Shown here in pieces: positions 1-8,618 of a stretch of 64,000 bases of DNA. The first letter of the stretch is position 1. Each line of letters starts with the position of its first letter. Where the stretch lies: positions 1 to 64,000 of the forward strand of contig JBDVBY010000006.1 of NCBI GenBank assembly GCA_039942715.1. Reading direction: 5' to 3'. The DNA is from JABDJX01 sp039942715. Its GTDB lineage: Bacteria; Pseudomonadota; Alphaproteobacteria; Rhodobacterales; Rhodobacteraceae. Position numbers and translations under genes: made by a program. The notes under the pieces were generated by a model. It saw only the letters and a list, made by a program, of their open reading frames with translations. It had not been told where the DNA came from and did no database searches.

Positions 1-81
1 ATGCGTCGCACCAAAGCAGCTCAGGTAATCCCAGCGAAGTTGATCGGCCATGATCCAAAGGACGTTTTTGGCTTTGCCCAT
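1..81 (-). CDS. Sulfatase family protein, N-terminal fragment (cut by window edge)
   Basis: Only the first 27 codons are inside the window. They read MGKAKNVLWIMADQLRWDYL followed by SCFGATH, which is the typical start of alkaline-phosphatase-superfamily sulfatases: a beta strand ending in the metal-binding Asp of the M-A-D-Q motif. Enzymes of this family hydrolyse sulfate esters, or in some branches phosphonate or phosphate monoesters. The catalytic Cys/Ser motif lies beyond the window, so the substrate class cannot be told. The gene starts four bases after the stop of the TRAP large permease, so it is the last visible gene of the same minus-strand operon. That suggests that the transported compound or a derivative carries an ester group. 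Confidence 0.75.
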   Translation of the reverse strand, partial: MGKAKNVLWIMADQLRWDYLSCFGATH

Positions 82-85
82 TTTG

Positions 86-1381
86 CTATCTCACTGTGCT
101 GGGAAGAAGGGTTGCGATGCCGGGAACTAAGAAGACAAGGATTAGTCCAAGCAAAAGTGCTACGACAAACGGCACGATGCCACGGAAGATATCGCCCAAC
201 TTCACTTCGGGAAGCACTGATTTGACGACGAAGGCGTTCATGCCGATGGGCGGTGTGATCAGGCCGATCTCGGTGACCAGTACAACGATGATGCCGAACC
301 AGATCATGTCGACGCCTGATTGTGCGAGGGCGGGCAAGAAGACAGGGACCAGCAAAACAAGGATGCCGATGGATTCAAATACCATGCCCATCAACAGAGC
401 GATGGCGATGATGAACAGCACAAGCTGCGTTGGCGTGAGTTCGGCGTCGTCGACGAAATCGAGGATGTCGTAGGGCAAGCCAGAGAGGTTGATGAATTGT
501 GAGAAAACGACTGCGCCAAAGAGGACGATGAAGATTTTCGAAGTGGTGATGGAGGATTCAACGAGGCATAGGCGCCATGAGGCAAAGCTGCGCAGATGAC
601 CGCGTGTGAATGCGATAACTGCCGCGCCTACTGCGCCGATGCCCGAGGCTTCAGTCGCGGTGAACACGCCGCCATAGATGCCTCCCAAGACGATCAGGAA
701 GAGGATGAGTACCGGGATCGTGCCGCGGCGCGCTTTGCGGCGGCGTTCCTCTTCCAGCGGTGGTGCATCCGGTGCGGCGCCTGGATCAATCCGCACCATG
801 ATTGCCACGGCCAGCATAAAGAGTGTCACCAACAAAAGGCCCGGCAAAATACCTGCGATAAACAAAAGCGCGATGTCTTGTTCCGCGATTATGCCGTAAA
901 TCACCAATGGCACCGACGGCGGGATCATGATTCCCAGCGTGCCGCCTGCCGCGATGGTGCCAGCGGCCAGTTTGTCTGAATAATTGAACGCCTTCATTTG
1001 TGGCATCGCGACCTTTGACATGGTCGCGGCCGTTGCCAACGTGCTGCCGCACACAGCTGAAAAGCCACCACAGGCCAGCACGGTAGCAAGCGCCAAACCA
1101 CCTTTGAATTTGCCAAGTGCTGCGTAAGCGGTGTCATAAAGATCGGTGCTGACATCTGAGCGATAGATGAAGACGCCCATCAGAATAAACAACGGGATTA
1201 CCGACAGGTTGTAATTCAGCGCGTCGTGGAAAACCTGCTGGCCGACCATAGCAAGCGATGCGCTCCAGCCGCGTTCCAGAGCGAAGCCGACGAAGCCAAC
1301 GAACAGCGTCGCGAAACCGACGCGAAAGCCGAGAAAGCACATGCTTAGAAGAACGGCAAAGCCGATCAGGGCGGTGGTCAT
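86..1381 (-). CDS. dctM: TRAP transporter large permease (DctM family)
   Basis: This 431-residue protein is hydrophobic throughout and has the family's usual length, with about a dozen membrane segments. Motifs such as GGTLGIMIPPSVPLVIYG and the C-terminal LITPPIGMNAFVVKS are typical of DctM. It forms the ion-coupled channel of a tripartite TRAP importer in the inner membrane, driven by a sodium or proton gradient. Its start overlaps the stop of the small permease gene by four bases (ATGA), which implies translational coupling. With the small permease and the binding protein it is a complete transporter, probably for an organic acid or related small molecule. Confidence 0.93.
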   Translation of the reverse strand: MTTALIGFAVLLSMCFLGFRVGFATLFVGFVGFALERGWSASLAMVGQQVFHDALNYNLSVIPLFILMGVFIYRSDVSTDLYDTAYAALGKFKGGLALATVLACGGFSAVCGSTLATAATMSKVAMPQMKAFNYSDKLAAGTIAAGGTLGIMIPPSVPLVIYGIIAEQDIALLFIAGILPGLLLVTLFMLAVAIMVRIDPGAAPDAPPLEEERRRKARRGTIPVLILFLIVLGGIYGGVFTATEASGIGAVGAAVIAFTRGHLRSFASWRLCLVESSITTSKIFIVLFGAVVFSQFINLSGLPYDILDFVDDAELTPTQLVLFIIAIALLMGMVFESIGILVLLVPVFLPALAQSGVDMIWFGIIVVLVTEIGLITPPIGMNAFVVKSVLPEVKLGDIFRGIVPFVVALLLGLILVFLVPGIATLLPSTVR

Positions 1382-1899
1382 GCGTGCTCCTGTTCGGGCT
1401 TGGCTTTGGCCTTCAAATAGATGCCCATGATCTGGCTAATCACGCTAAGAACGGCGAGGATTGAGACTGTCCCAGCCACATAGGCCAATGGAATTTCCAG
1501 CACGAACGTCAGAGTTTTTTGATGGTAGGCCTCTAACGCCAACTCAAACAAAACGAAGGCGATCAGCGACATGACAAGGACTGAGAACGATTGAATGACG
1601 ATCTCATAGACCTTTGGCGACAGCCGCCGCACCCGGTGATCGAGCAATTCAACAACGATGTGATCGTCGCGCGCATTGGCGATCCCAAGGCCGGAAAAGA
1701 TCAGCACCGCGAGCAGCGATGAGATCATTTCGTTCGCACCAAACAGCGGCTGGTTCAGGATATAGCGCCCGATCACGTCGATAAATGTCAGGATCATCAT
1801 TAGCATCAGAAACACCATGGAGAGCATTTCCAACGCCTTGATGATAAATGACAGGCCGGACCCAGATCCGGCCTGTTCATGGTTTTCGTTTAGGCTCAC
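1378..1899 (-). CDS. dctQ: TRAP transporter small permease (DctQ family)
   Basis: The 173-residue protein has four predicted membrane segments, as expected of DctQ, which bridges the binding protein and the large permease. The pattern of a helix containing FIDVIGRYILNQPLFG and then EMISSLLAVLIFSGLG is characteristic. The start is a GTG that overlaps the last bases of the binding-protein gene (AAGTGAGC). The first 16 codons contain a 10-bp stem-loop at 1851-1876, an unusual place for such a structure, which may lower permease translation relative to the binding protein. Confidence 0.9.
   Translation of the reverse strand: MSLNENHEQAGSGSGLSFIIKALEMLSMVFLMLMMILTFIDVIGRYILNQPLFGANEMISSLLAVLIFSGLGIANARDDHIVVELLDHRVRRLSPKVYEIVIQSFSVLVMSLIAFVLFELALEAYHQKTLTFVLEIPLAYVAGTVSILAVLSVISQIMGIYLKAKAKPEQEHA
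1851..1876 (-). promoter_or_regulatory. Stem-loop inside the 5' coding end of dctQ
   Basis: The arms ACAGGCCGGA and TCCGGCCTGT are perfect 10-bp complements around a 6-base loop, located 23 to 49 bases inside dctQ. The very GC-rich stem should fold in the mRNA soon after the ribosome-binding region. The likely roles are protection of the upstream binding-protein message or damping of permease translation. The structure is seen directly. The role is inferred from its position. Confidence 0.6.
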
Positions 1900-2915
1900 T
1901 TGGAAAGCTCAATGACGCGTTGCTTGTAGAAATCAAGCGCGCCTTGGCCATCTATGCCAGCCGCGGTTGCGCGCTTTACCCAACCTGCCTGAACAGGCGC
2001 GGCCGCAGCCTCAAAAGCAGCCTCAAGGGCGGGGTCAGCCTCGTGCACCGTGATGCCAACGTCGCCAAATCCACCGTACACATCGGCGGCAACCGAGTCC
2101 CACATACCAGCAGCGCGAATGCCAAAGACATCACCACTTACAGCCATGATCGCAGCCTGATCCTCAGCCGAAATCTCGTTCCATTTGTCCAGGTTCATGA
2201 CAAGGTTGAACGAAGTCGAATAGATAGGCTTGGAGAATTTGGTTTGCGATTTTGTGTAGGGCAAAACCTGGAACGCGCGCAGCGCATCACCGCTTAGCCC
2301 AAGGTGCGCATCCACAACGCCGCGCGAGATAACCTCGTTTGAACCAACCGCCGGTGTTGAGACAACACCTGCGCCCAATTCGGACGACATGTTCGACAGC
2401 GGCCCTGGCAATGCCCAGATTTTGCGGGCTTTGAATTCTTCAAGTGTTAGGACCGGTTCGTCAGTTGAGCTAAAGAGTTCGCCCGGCGTGATCACCCATT
2501 GCGATAACAAGTGCGCGGTTTCAAACTCGTCGGGGAAAAATTTGCGATTGGTTTCCCAAAGCGCCTGAGCCATCGCTGGCGCATTGCGGCTTCCCACAAA
2601 AGGGTTCATCGCCACGAGCGGGCCTCTTACACGGTTACCGATCAAGCCGCTGAATTGCACAGCGACATCAACGATCCCAGCTTCAACAGAGTTGAGCTGC
2701 TCGGGTGGCGGGGCGACGGATTTTGGCGGGATGTTTCCGCGCACGCGTCCCTCGGTTGCCTCTTCCACCGCGGCCAGCCAGCCCGGAAGCAGTTGGGTGC
2801 ACATCATATGCTGGGGTGGCCAAAAGCAGTTTACGATCAGGCGCGTATCAGCAGACGCCGTTGAGACACCAGTTGTCGCCAGAGCGGCGGCGGCAAGGAT
2901 TACTCTTAGTTTCAT
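1896..2915 (-). CDS. dctP: TRAP transporter substrate-binding protein (DctP family)
   Basis: The 339-residue protein starts with a Sec signal peptide (MKLRVILAAAALATTGVSTA, cleavage near SADT) and has the DctP-type periplasmic binding fold. A strong ribosome-binding site (GGGAGGAATAG) precedes the ATG. The family normally has an arginine shortly after a conserved Lys-Ile pair that clamps the substrate carboxylate. Here the matching stretch reads RKIWALPG, with Trp at the expected Arg place, so the substrate may not be a simple carboxylate. The N-terminal region is rich in Trp, Pro and Cys (NCFWPPQHMMCTQ), which is also uncommon. Confidence 0.9.
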   Translation of the reverse strand: MKLRVILAAAALATTGVSTASADTRLIVNCFWPPQHMMCTQLLPGWLAAVEEATEGRVRGNIPPKSVAPPPEQLNSVEAGIVDVAVQFSGLIGNRVRGPLVAMNPFVGSRNAPAMAQALWETNRKFFPDEFETAHLLSQWVITPGELFSSTDEPVLTLEEFKARKIWALPGPLSNMSSELGAGVVSTPAVGSNEVISRGVVDAHLGLSGDALRAFQVLPYTKSQTKFSKPIYSTSFNLVMNLDKWNEISAEDQAAIMAVSGDVFGIRAAGMWDSVAADVYGGFGDVGITVHEADPALEAAFEAAAAPVQAGWVKRATAAGIDGQGALDFYKQRVIELSK

Positions 2916-2930
2916 CTTCTATTCCTCCCA

Positions 2931-2944
2931 AAATATCGATATTT
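2931..2944. promoter_or_regulatory. Perfect 14-bp palindrome upstream of dctP
   Basis: AAATATCGATATTT is a perfect palindrome lying 16 to 29 bases upstream of the dctP start, just before the ribosome-binding site and within the short gap after the BKACE gene. It could be an operator for a dimeric regulator acting on an internal promoter of the transporter genes. It is AT-rich in a GC-richer setting, which makes chance less likely, but no promoter elements were firmly identified. Confidence 0.4.
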
Positions 2945-2990
2945 ATTCGATTGTGTGCTTTTTATCGTTTGTGTCAACGCATTTGTCCGC

Positions 2991-3923
2991 CTAGAACTTC
3001 ACCCGATCCCCGCCCTTAAGGTCCAGTATCTCGCGCGCCTCGTCCGGCGTGGCCACTTCAGAGCCGAGGTCTTCAACAATGCGCCGGATTTTGGCGACCT
3101 GCTGTGCGTTGCTTTCCGCAAGCTTGCCACGTTTTATCAAAAGGCTGTCCTCAAGCCCTACGCGCACGTTGCCGCCCATTTGGGACGCGGTTGTCGCAAG
3201 GCTCATCTGCGCGCCCCCTGCCCCCAAAACAGACCATCGGTAGTCATCGCCAAACAGGCGATCTGCGGTGCGCTTCATAAAGATCAGATTATCAACCTCG
3301 GGGCCGATCCCGCCTAGGATGCCAAATATAAACTGGATAAAGACAGGCGCTTTGAACAACCCAATGTCCATGCAGAACTTCAGGTTATAGAGGTGCCCGA
3401 CATCGTAACACTCATGCTCAAACTTGATGTCATGCGGGGCCAGCGTTTCAGCGGCTTCTTTTATATCGCGGAATGTGTTGCGAAAAATATTGCCATCCGA
3501 ACCCGCGACGTAATCCTTTTCCCAATCAAACTTCCAATCGTCATAACGCCCGGCCAGCGGATGGAACGAGAAGTTCATCGAGCCCATATTCATGCTGCAC
3601 ATCTCGGGGCTGAAGGTCTTGGCGGGTGTGATCCGATCTTGGATCGACAGCGTCAGCGAGCCACCGGTTGAAATGTTCACCACAGCATCTGTTGCCTGTT
3701 TGATGCGCGGCAAGAACGGCGCGAAATCGTCTGGATTTACCGACGGCGATCCGTCGTCCGGATTGCGCGCATGTAGGTGCAAAATCGACGCGCCCGCCTC
3801 TGCGGCCTCAACTGCTTGGGCAGCGATGTCATCGTAAGTGTAGGGTAGCGCGTCGGACATTGTGGGCGTGTGAATTGCGCCTGTAACAGCGCAAGTGATC
3901 ACGGTTTTGCGTTGTTTTGCCAT
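2991..3923 (-). CDS. BKACE family protein (DUF849, beta-keto acid cleavage enzyme)
   Basis: This 310-residue TIM-barrel protein has the expected length for the family. BKACE enzymes condense a beta-keto acid with acetyl-CoA and release acetoacetate plus a new CoA ester. Known members act on 3-keto-5-aminohexanoate and on dehydrocarnitine. The zinc-site motif ILHLHARNPDDG near residue 47 is present, as are ACAVTGAIHTP at the N-terminus (read here as ITCAVTGAIHTP) and the C-terminal VRVGLEDSLL. It sits between the ABC transporter and TRAP transporter genes, three bases upstream of the LivM-type start. With the dehydrogenase at 8619 it forms an oxidise-then-cleave pair. The true substrate cannot be assigned from sequence. 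Confidence 0.88.
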   Translation of the reverse strand: MAKQRKTVITCAVTGAIHTPTMSDALPYTYDDIAAQAVEAAEAGASILHLHARNPDDGSPSVNPDDFAPFLPRIKQATDAVVNISTGGSLTLSIQDRITPAKTFSPEMCSMNMGSMNFSFHPLAGRYDDWKFDWEKDYVAGSDGNIFRNTFRDIKEAAETLAPHDIKFEHECYDVGHLYNLKFCMDIGLFKAPVFIQFIFGILGGIGPEVDNLIFMKRTADRLFGDDYRWSVLGAGGAQMSLATTASQMGGNVRVGLEDSLLIKRGKLAESNAQQVAKIRRIVEDLGSEVATPDEAREILDLKGGDRVKF

Positions 3924-3926
3924 TGG

Positions 3927-4964
3927 TTACCCCTTTGAACTCTTGTCCGATTTGGATGCTGAAGTGACGCGATAGCCGAGCGGAAACAGTTGAAGATCGA
4001 ACTTCTCACGCACAAGGCCCCAGACACCTTTCGGCGCTTTCAGCATCACGACAATCGCGACTGCGCCCAGCACCATCAGATAAATCGTGCCCAAATCGGC
4101 AAGCGTTTCGCGCAATGCAAAGAAGATAAGCGTGCCGATGATCGGCCCTTCAATCGTGCCAATACCCCCGATGACGACAATAAAGATTACGAACGCTGTC
4201 CAATCGTTGACCGAGAACGCAGCATCTGGAGAGATGCGGAGTTTTTGCAAGAAGATCAGTGCGCCTATCATTGACGTTAAAGCGCCAGTCACCACGTAGA
4301 CCGCGAATTTGGTGCGCCAAATGTCGATGCCCAAGGAGGCCGCAGCTAATTCATTGTCGCGGATTGCGGTTAGCGCTAGCCCTTGGCGCGAACGCAAGAA
4401 AAGATAGACGGCGGCGATTACAGAAACAGCTGCGCCAAGCGCCATCCAATAGGCAAGTGCTTCGCGCCCTGAACGCGAACTGGCCAACGAGCGCACGATA
4501 TCAACTGGCAAGGATGAGCCAGAGCCACCGCCAAGTGCCGAGACTTGCGCAAATGAAAGCCGGAACACCTCAGCCATGACCCATGTGCCGATGGCGAAAT
4601 AGGCGCCGCGTAGACGGAAGATCAGAGCCGCAACCGGAACCGAGATCATAGCGCCCAATATACCCGCACCTGCAATGGCAACGAGTGGATGCAGGCCTCC
4701 AAATATCGTCAGCGCGAAAAGCATGTAGCCGCCAAAGCCAACGAAGGCCTGTTGGCCGACTGAGACCAAACCAGCATACCCTGCCATCAGGTTCCATAGA
4801 CTGGCCAGCGCAAGGTAGAGAAAAATCTCGCCCATCAACCGCATATCCGCACGCCCCGCCCACCACGGCGCGGCGATCAACAAGAACAGCGCAAGCGCGC
4901 CAAATACAGCGGCAATTTTGGCAGCCCGCGATGTACGCGAGACGGAGTATTCTACAACGCTCAT
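3927..4964 (-). CDS. livM: Branched-chain-type ABC transporter permease (LivM family)
   Basis: The 345-residue membrane protein has the LivM signature AYFAIGTWVMAEVFR and AIRDNELAAASLGIDIWRTKF, and about nine to ten membrane helices. LivM pairs with LivH to form the channel of importers for branched-chain amino acids, amides, urea or aromatic acids. Its start overlaps the LivH stop by four bases. The C-terminus carries a polar tail (VTSASKSDKSSKG). The catabolic neighbours suggest a substrate other than leucine, isoleucine or valine. Confidence 0.9.
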   Translation of the reverse strand: MSVVEYSVSRTSRAAKIAAVFGALALFLLIAAPWWAGRADMRLMGEIFLYLALASLWNLMAGYAGLVSVGQQAFVGFGGYMLFALTIFGGLHPLVAIAGAGILGAMISVPVAALIFRLRGAYFAIGTWVMAEVFRLSFAQVSALGGGSGSSLPVDIVRSLASSRSGREALAYWMALGAAVSVIAAVYLFLRSRQGLALTAIRDNELAAASLGIDIWRTKFAVYVVTGALTSMIGALIFLQKLRISPDAAFSVNDWTAFVIFIVVIGGIGTIEGPIIGTLIFFALRETLADLGTIYLMVLGAVAIVVMLKAPKGVWGLVREKFDLQLFPLGYRVTSASKSDKSSKG

Positions 4965-5824
4965 CCGCTGATCCTTGGAAAAAGCCCGTTGGGGCGGATG
5001 GCCAGCACGACGAGAAACGCGACGTGCCCTGCGAGAAGTTGCCAGCCGGGATCAATCTTGGCCCCAATCGTTTGTGCCACGCCAAGGATCACCCCCCCTG
5101 CAAGCGTGCCCCACAGATTGCCAAGGCCACCAATGATCACCGCTTCAAATCCAAAGATCAGCCTTGCGCTTCCGGCGGTCGGATCAAAGCTTGTTCGAAT
5201 GCCCAAGAGTATGCCCGCAATAGCGGTCACCGCCAGCGCAAGCGCCATAGCCAGACCAAAGATGTGCCGTTTGTTCAGACCCATAAGCTGAGCGATGTCT
5301 TGGTTATCAGACACCGCGCGAAAGGCGCGTCCAAGGGCGGTGCGATAGAAAACCCATTGCAAACCAGCGATGATCCCAACGGCAATCGCGAAGGTGAGCA
5401 ACGGCAGAACACCTAGTTGCAAACCACCCACCGCTACGCTGGCGGTTTCTAAAGCGCCCGCGTCCATCTTTTGGGGATCGGCTGTGTAAACTTCTAGAAA
5501 CGCGTTTTGCAGGATCACCGAAAGCCCGAAGGTCACCAAAAGTGGTGGTAAAAGATCATCGCCCAACGTCTGGTTCAAGATACCACGCTGCAAGGCATAG
5601 CCGATCCCCGCCATAAGCGGGACGACCATGACCAGCGCAAAGAGCGGATGCACGCCTGTGCCCGCAACAACCGTCAGACCAAGGTAAGCAGCCAGAACGA
5701 TCAGATCGCCATGCGCGATATTTACTAGCCGCATCACCCCAAAGATTAACGATAGCCCAGCCGCAAACAGCGCATATAGCCCCCCAAGCAGCGTGCCTTG
5801 CACAATAGCATTGACCCAATCCAT
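4961..5824 (-). CDS. livH: Branched-chain-type ABC transporter permease (LivH family)
   Basis: The 287-residue protein has the standard LivH length and motifs: GGLYALFAAGLSLIFGVM at the N-terminus, VNIAHGDLIVLAAYLG, and RAVSDNQDIAQLMGLN in the central cytoplasmic loop. It forms the second half of the permease. It starts where the LivF gene stops (one shared base) and overlaps LivM by four bases, so the four transporter genes are tightly coupled. Confidence 0.9.
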   Translation of the reverse strand: MDWVNAIVQGTLLGGLYALFAAGLSLIFGVMRLVNIAHGDLIVLAAYLGLTVVAGTGVHPLFALVMVVPLMAGIGYALQRGILNQTLGDDLLPPLLVTFGLSVILQNAFLEVYTADPQKMDAGALETASVAVGGLQLGVLPLLTFAIAVGIIAGLQWVFYRTALGRAFRAVSDNQDIAQLMGLNKRHIFGLAMALALAVTAIAGILLGIRTSFDPTAGSARLIFGFEAVIIGGLGNLWGTLAGGVILGVAQTIGAKIDPGWQLLAGHVAFLVVLAIRPNGLFPRISG

Positions 5825-6531
5825 CAGGTGATCCCGAAATATGCGTGGCTGATGGCGTCGCGCGAAATGGTGGCGGATGCGCCCTCAAGCGTCACGCGGC
5901 CTTCTTGCAAACAATAGACGCGGTCGGAGACGGACAGCGCTTTGGAGATGTCTTGTTCGACGATTACCGCCGACATGCCCTCGCCAACGATGCCAGGCAA
6001 AGCCTCGTAAATCGACTTGATGATGACGGGCGCGAGGCCCAGCGAGATTTCGTCAAACAGGATCAAATCCGGGTTCGACATCAACGCACGGCCAATCGCA
6101 ACCATCTGCTGTTGCCCGCCTGATAGGGCGGTAGAGGGCATCGCGCGGCGTTCCTTCAAAACTGGGAAAAGATCGAACACTGTTTGCAGTGACCATGGCC
6201 CTTTGCGGTTCAGCCGTCCGCCAATCAGCAAGTTTTCCTCAACTGAGAGAGATGGAAAAAGCTGGCGACCTTCGGGCACCAAGGCGATCCCCAGGGCCGC
6301 AATTTCATCTGCGCGTAAAGTTCCGATGGGTTGGCCGCGATATTTTATCTGCGTGGCGGCGTTCGACATGAGCCCAGATACCGAACGCAAAAGCGTTGTC
6401 TTCCCGGCTCCGTTCGAGCCAATGATTGATAGTACTTCGCCTTCGACCAATGCCATATCAACGCCGTACAAAGCTTGGAAATCGCCATAGTGGGCATCAA
6501 GGCCGTGCAAGGAAAGGATCGGCTCAGGCAT
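5824..6531 (-). CDS. livF: ABC transporter ATP-binding protein (LivF family)
   Basis: The 235-residue ATPase shows Walker A (GSNGAGKTT, about residue 38), the signature LSGGQQQM, Walker B (LILFDEISLGLAP) and the switch region following IVEQD. The length is typical of LivF. It energises import together with the LivG protein. Its start overlaps the end of livG by eight bases. Confidence 0.92.
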   Translation of the reverse strand: MPEPILSLHGLDAHYGDFQALYGVDMALVEGEVLSIIGSNGAGKTTLLRSVSGLMSNAATQIKYRGQPIGTLRADEIAALGIALVPEGRQLFPSLSVEENLLIGGRLNRKGPWSLQTVFDLFPVLKERRAMPSTALSGGQQQMVAIGRALMSNPDLILFDEISLGLAPVIIKSIYEALPGIVGEGMSAVIVEQDISKALSVSDRVYCLQEGRVTLEGASATISRDAISHAYFGIT

Positions 6532-7252
6532 CTACTTCAATCCCCAAATAAATCTCCTGCACCTCTGGGCTGGCCATGATTGCTTTGGGTTCACCCTCGG
6601 CGATCTTTTTGCCAAAATCGATCACGATCAACCGGTCGACCACGGCCAAAAGTGCGTGCACCACATGTTCAATCCAGATGATCGAAACACCGCTTTTGTG
6701 GATGTCTTTGATCGTGTTAATCAGCGACACGCATTCACCATCCGTCAACCCACCAGCGATCTCATCCAGCATCAAAAGCTTAGGGCGGGCACACAACGCG
6801 CGGGTCAGTTCTAATCGCTTGCGATCAAGCAAAGTCAGGCTGCCAGAGACGGTGTTGGCCTTTGTAAGCAGCTCGGTTTGTTCCAGCACCTCGATGCATA
6901 GACGTTCGGCTTGATATCCTGACAAGCCTGCGGCTTGGGTCGCCGCGATCATTGCGTTTTCAAACACGGTCATGCCGGAAAAAGGCTGCGGCACCTGAAA
7001 GCTGCGCGCCATGCCTCCGCGACAACGGCGTGCCGCGGAATGTTTGGTAACATCCTCACCTTGAAATACAATTTTGCCGCTGTTCGGTGCCAAGGTTCCC
7101 GTGATCAGGTTGAACATCGTCGTCTTGCCCGCCCCATTGGGACCAATGATGCCCAACGCCTCGCCTTCCTCTAACGCATAGCTCAGATCATCGGCGACGG
7201 TGATCGCGCCAAAGGATTTGGACAGCCCGTTAAGTTGGAGAATTGGAGGCAT
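6524..7252 (-). CDS. livG: ABC transporter ATP-binding protein (LivG family)
   Basis: This is the second ATPase of the importer, 242 residues from the ATG chosen here; a GTG two codons upstream is possible. Walker A (GPNGAGKTT) and Walker B (LLMLDEIAGG) are intact and the switch histidine follows in IWIEHVVHAL. The signature loop reads SGSLTLLDRKRLELTRAL rather than the canonical LSGGQ, a variation seen in some LivG branches. A hairpin at 7272-7297 separates this gene from the upstream binding-protein gene. Confidence 0.9.
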   Translation of the reverse strand: MPPILQLNGLSKSFGAITVADDLSYALEEGEALGIIGPNGAGKTTMFNLITGTLAPNSGKIVFQGEDVTKHSAARRCRGGMARSFQVPQPFSGMTVFENAMIAATQAAGLSGYQAERLCIEVLEQTELLTKANTVSGSLTLLDRKRLELTRALCARPKLLMLDEIAGGLTDGECVSLINTIKDIHKSGVSIIWIEHVVHALLAVVDRLIVIDFGKKIAEGEPKAIMASPEVQEIYLGIEVDA

Positions 7253-7271
7253 GAGCACTTTCGGAAAGGAC

Positions 7272-7297
7272 TGCCGCGCCAGAGAACCGGCGCGGCA
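7272..7297 (-). promoter_or_regulatory. Stem-loop between binding-protein gene and livG
   Basis: TGCCGCGCC and GGCGCGGCA form a perfect 9-bp stem with an 8-base loop in the 52-base gap after the binding-protein stop codon. There is no T-tract, so it is more likely an mRNA-stabilising or attenuating hairpin than a full terminator. Such elements keep the binding protein in excess over the permease. Confidence 0.65.
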
Positions 7298-7304
7298 CGT
7301 TGGT

Positions 7305-8576
7305 TTAGATCAGTTTCAGATCACCCGTCAGTGGGATATCTGGCTGGGCCGAATTGGCGACGATCTTGAGATCAAAGGTGTCGCCTTCTTTCTGCCACTG
7401 ACCACCGACCAAAGGTGTCTTGGAAACGTTTGGCACAGGGCCGCTGGACCAGTCGACTTTGCCCACGATTGTATCAAGGTTGGTCGCCGCGATGGCGGCG
7501 GTGATCGCCATTGGATCTTCGAGGTCTTCGGCACGCGAAATTACATCAGCGGCCACCTCAAACAGCGCATGGCGGAAACCAATTGGCTGTGTCCAAGGAC
7601 GCCCTGTCGCGGCGGTGTAGCCGTTCGCCAGTTCGGCGGCGGACGTGCCAGTGAGCGACGAGTTGAACGGATGGTTCGGAGACCACCACACCTCTGATGT
7701 CAGACCGTCGGCGCGATCCCCATAGCTGTCGATCACGGTCGGGAATAGCAGCGCTTTGCCGACAGTCACGACCTTTGGCGCAAAGCCCTGTTGCGCGGAT
7801 TGCGCCCAGAAGGTGCCAAAGTCAGGCGGGATCATCACGCCAGTGACAATCTCGCAATTCGCCTCACGGAAGGCTGCGATCTGGTTAGAGAAATCATCCG
7901 ACAGCGGCTGGTAGCGGCCCGGGTCAACCAAATTATAGCCCGCATCCGCTAGCGGCTTGGGCAGGCCAAGGTCTGCATCGCCCCAAGCGTTGCCGTCTGC
8001 GTCGTTGGGGAATAATCCGCCAACTGACTTCGCAACACCGCTTTGTCCCCACAGATCAAGGAAGACACCAATCACATCTTCAAGACCCCAGAAGAAGTGG
8101 TAGGTGCTTTGAAAGCCTTCCGCCGGATTGCCGTTACGGCCAAAGAAGTAAGGCTGCCAAGGCGCGTCTGTCGTGATGCAAGGCACCTCGTTGATCTCGG
8201 CCTGATCAGCAACTGGATTGGTCGTATCTGGCGTGGCGGCGGCGACGATGATGTCGACCTCTTCGCCCAAAATCAGATCGGCAGCCACTTCGGCCGCACG
8301 GTTCGGGTTTGACTGACTGTCGCGCGTCATGATCTCGACGTTCCAGCTTGAACCGTTGTTCTCAACGCCACCGGCCAATGCGGCGCGAATGCCTTCTATC
8401 ACATACTCATCCGCCTCGCCGAACCCAGCCAGCGGCCCGGTCGTCGGGCTGACATAGCCGATCTTCAGTGTTTTGGATTGAGCGTAAGCGCGTGTCCCTC
8501 GCAGGATCGCTGGGGTTGCTAGAACAGCCGCACTGGCCGTCAAAAATCCGCGACGTGTTTGTGAATTGCGTTTCAT
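7305..8576 (-). CDS. ABC transporter substrate-binding protein (LivK-type, Tat signal)
   Basis: The 423-residue protein opens with a twin-arginine-like signal (RRGFLTASAAVLATPAILRG) ending at AYA, followed by a type I periplasmic binding fold (KIGYVSPTTGPLAGFGEADE). An upstream in-frame start would add eight residues, but the ATG at 8576 follows GGGAGGA at the right spacing. It captures the substrate for the four transporter proteins encoded after it. The Tat signal suggests folding before export, which is common for this family in Rhodobacteraceae. The ligand is unknown; amino-acid derivatives, amides and aromatic acids are the usual range. Confidence 0.88.
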   Translation of the reverse strand: MKRNSQTRRGFLTASAAVLATPAILRGTRAYAQSKTLKIGYVSPTTGPLAGFGEADEYVIEGIRAALAGGVENNGSSWNVEIMTRDSQSNPNRAAEVAADLILGEEVDIIVAAATPDTTNPVADQAEINEVPCITTDAPWQPYFFGRNGNPAEGFQSTYHFFWGLEDVIGVFLDLWGQSGVAKSVGGLFPNDADGNAWGDADLGLPKPLADAGYNLVDPGRYQPLSDDFSNQIAAFREANCEIVTGVMIPPDFGTFWAQSAQQGFAPKVVTVGKALLFPTVIDSYGDRADGLTSEVWWSPNHPFNSSLTGTSAAELANGYTAATGRPWTQPIGFRHALFEVAADVISRAEDLEDPMAITAAIAATNLDTIVGKVDWSSGPVPNVSKTPLVGGQWQKEGDTFDLKIVANSAQPDIPLTGDLKLI

Positions 8577-8618
8577 ATCGTCCTCCCTAATGCAGCCCAT
8601 TACACAGGCCGTCGTCGT

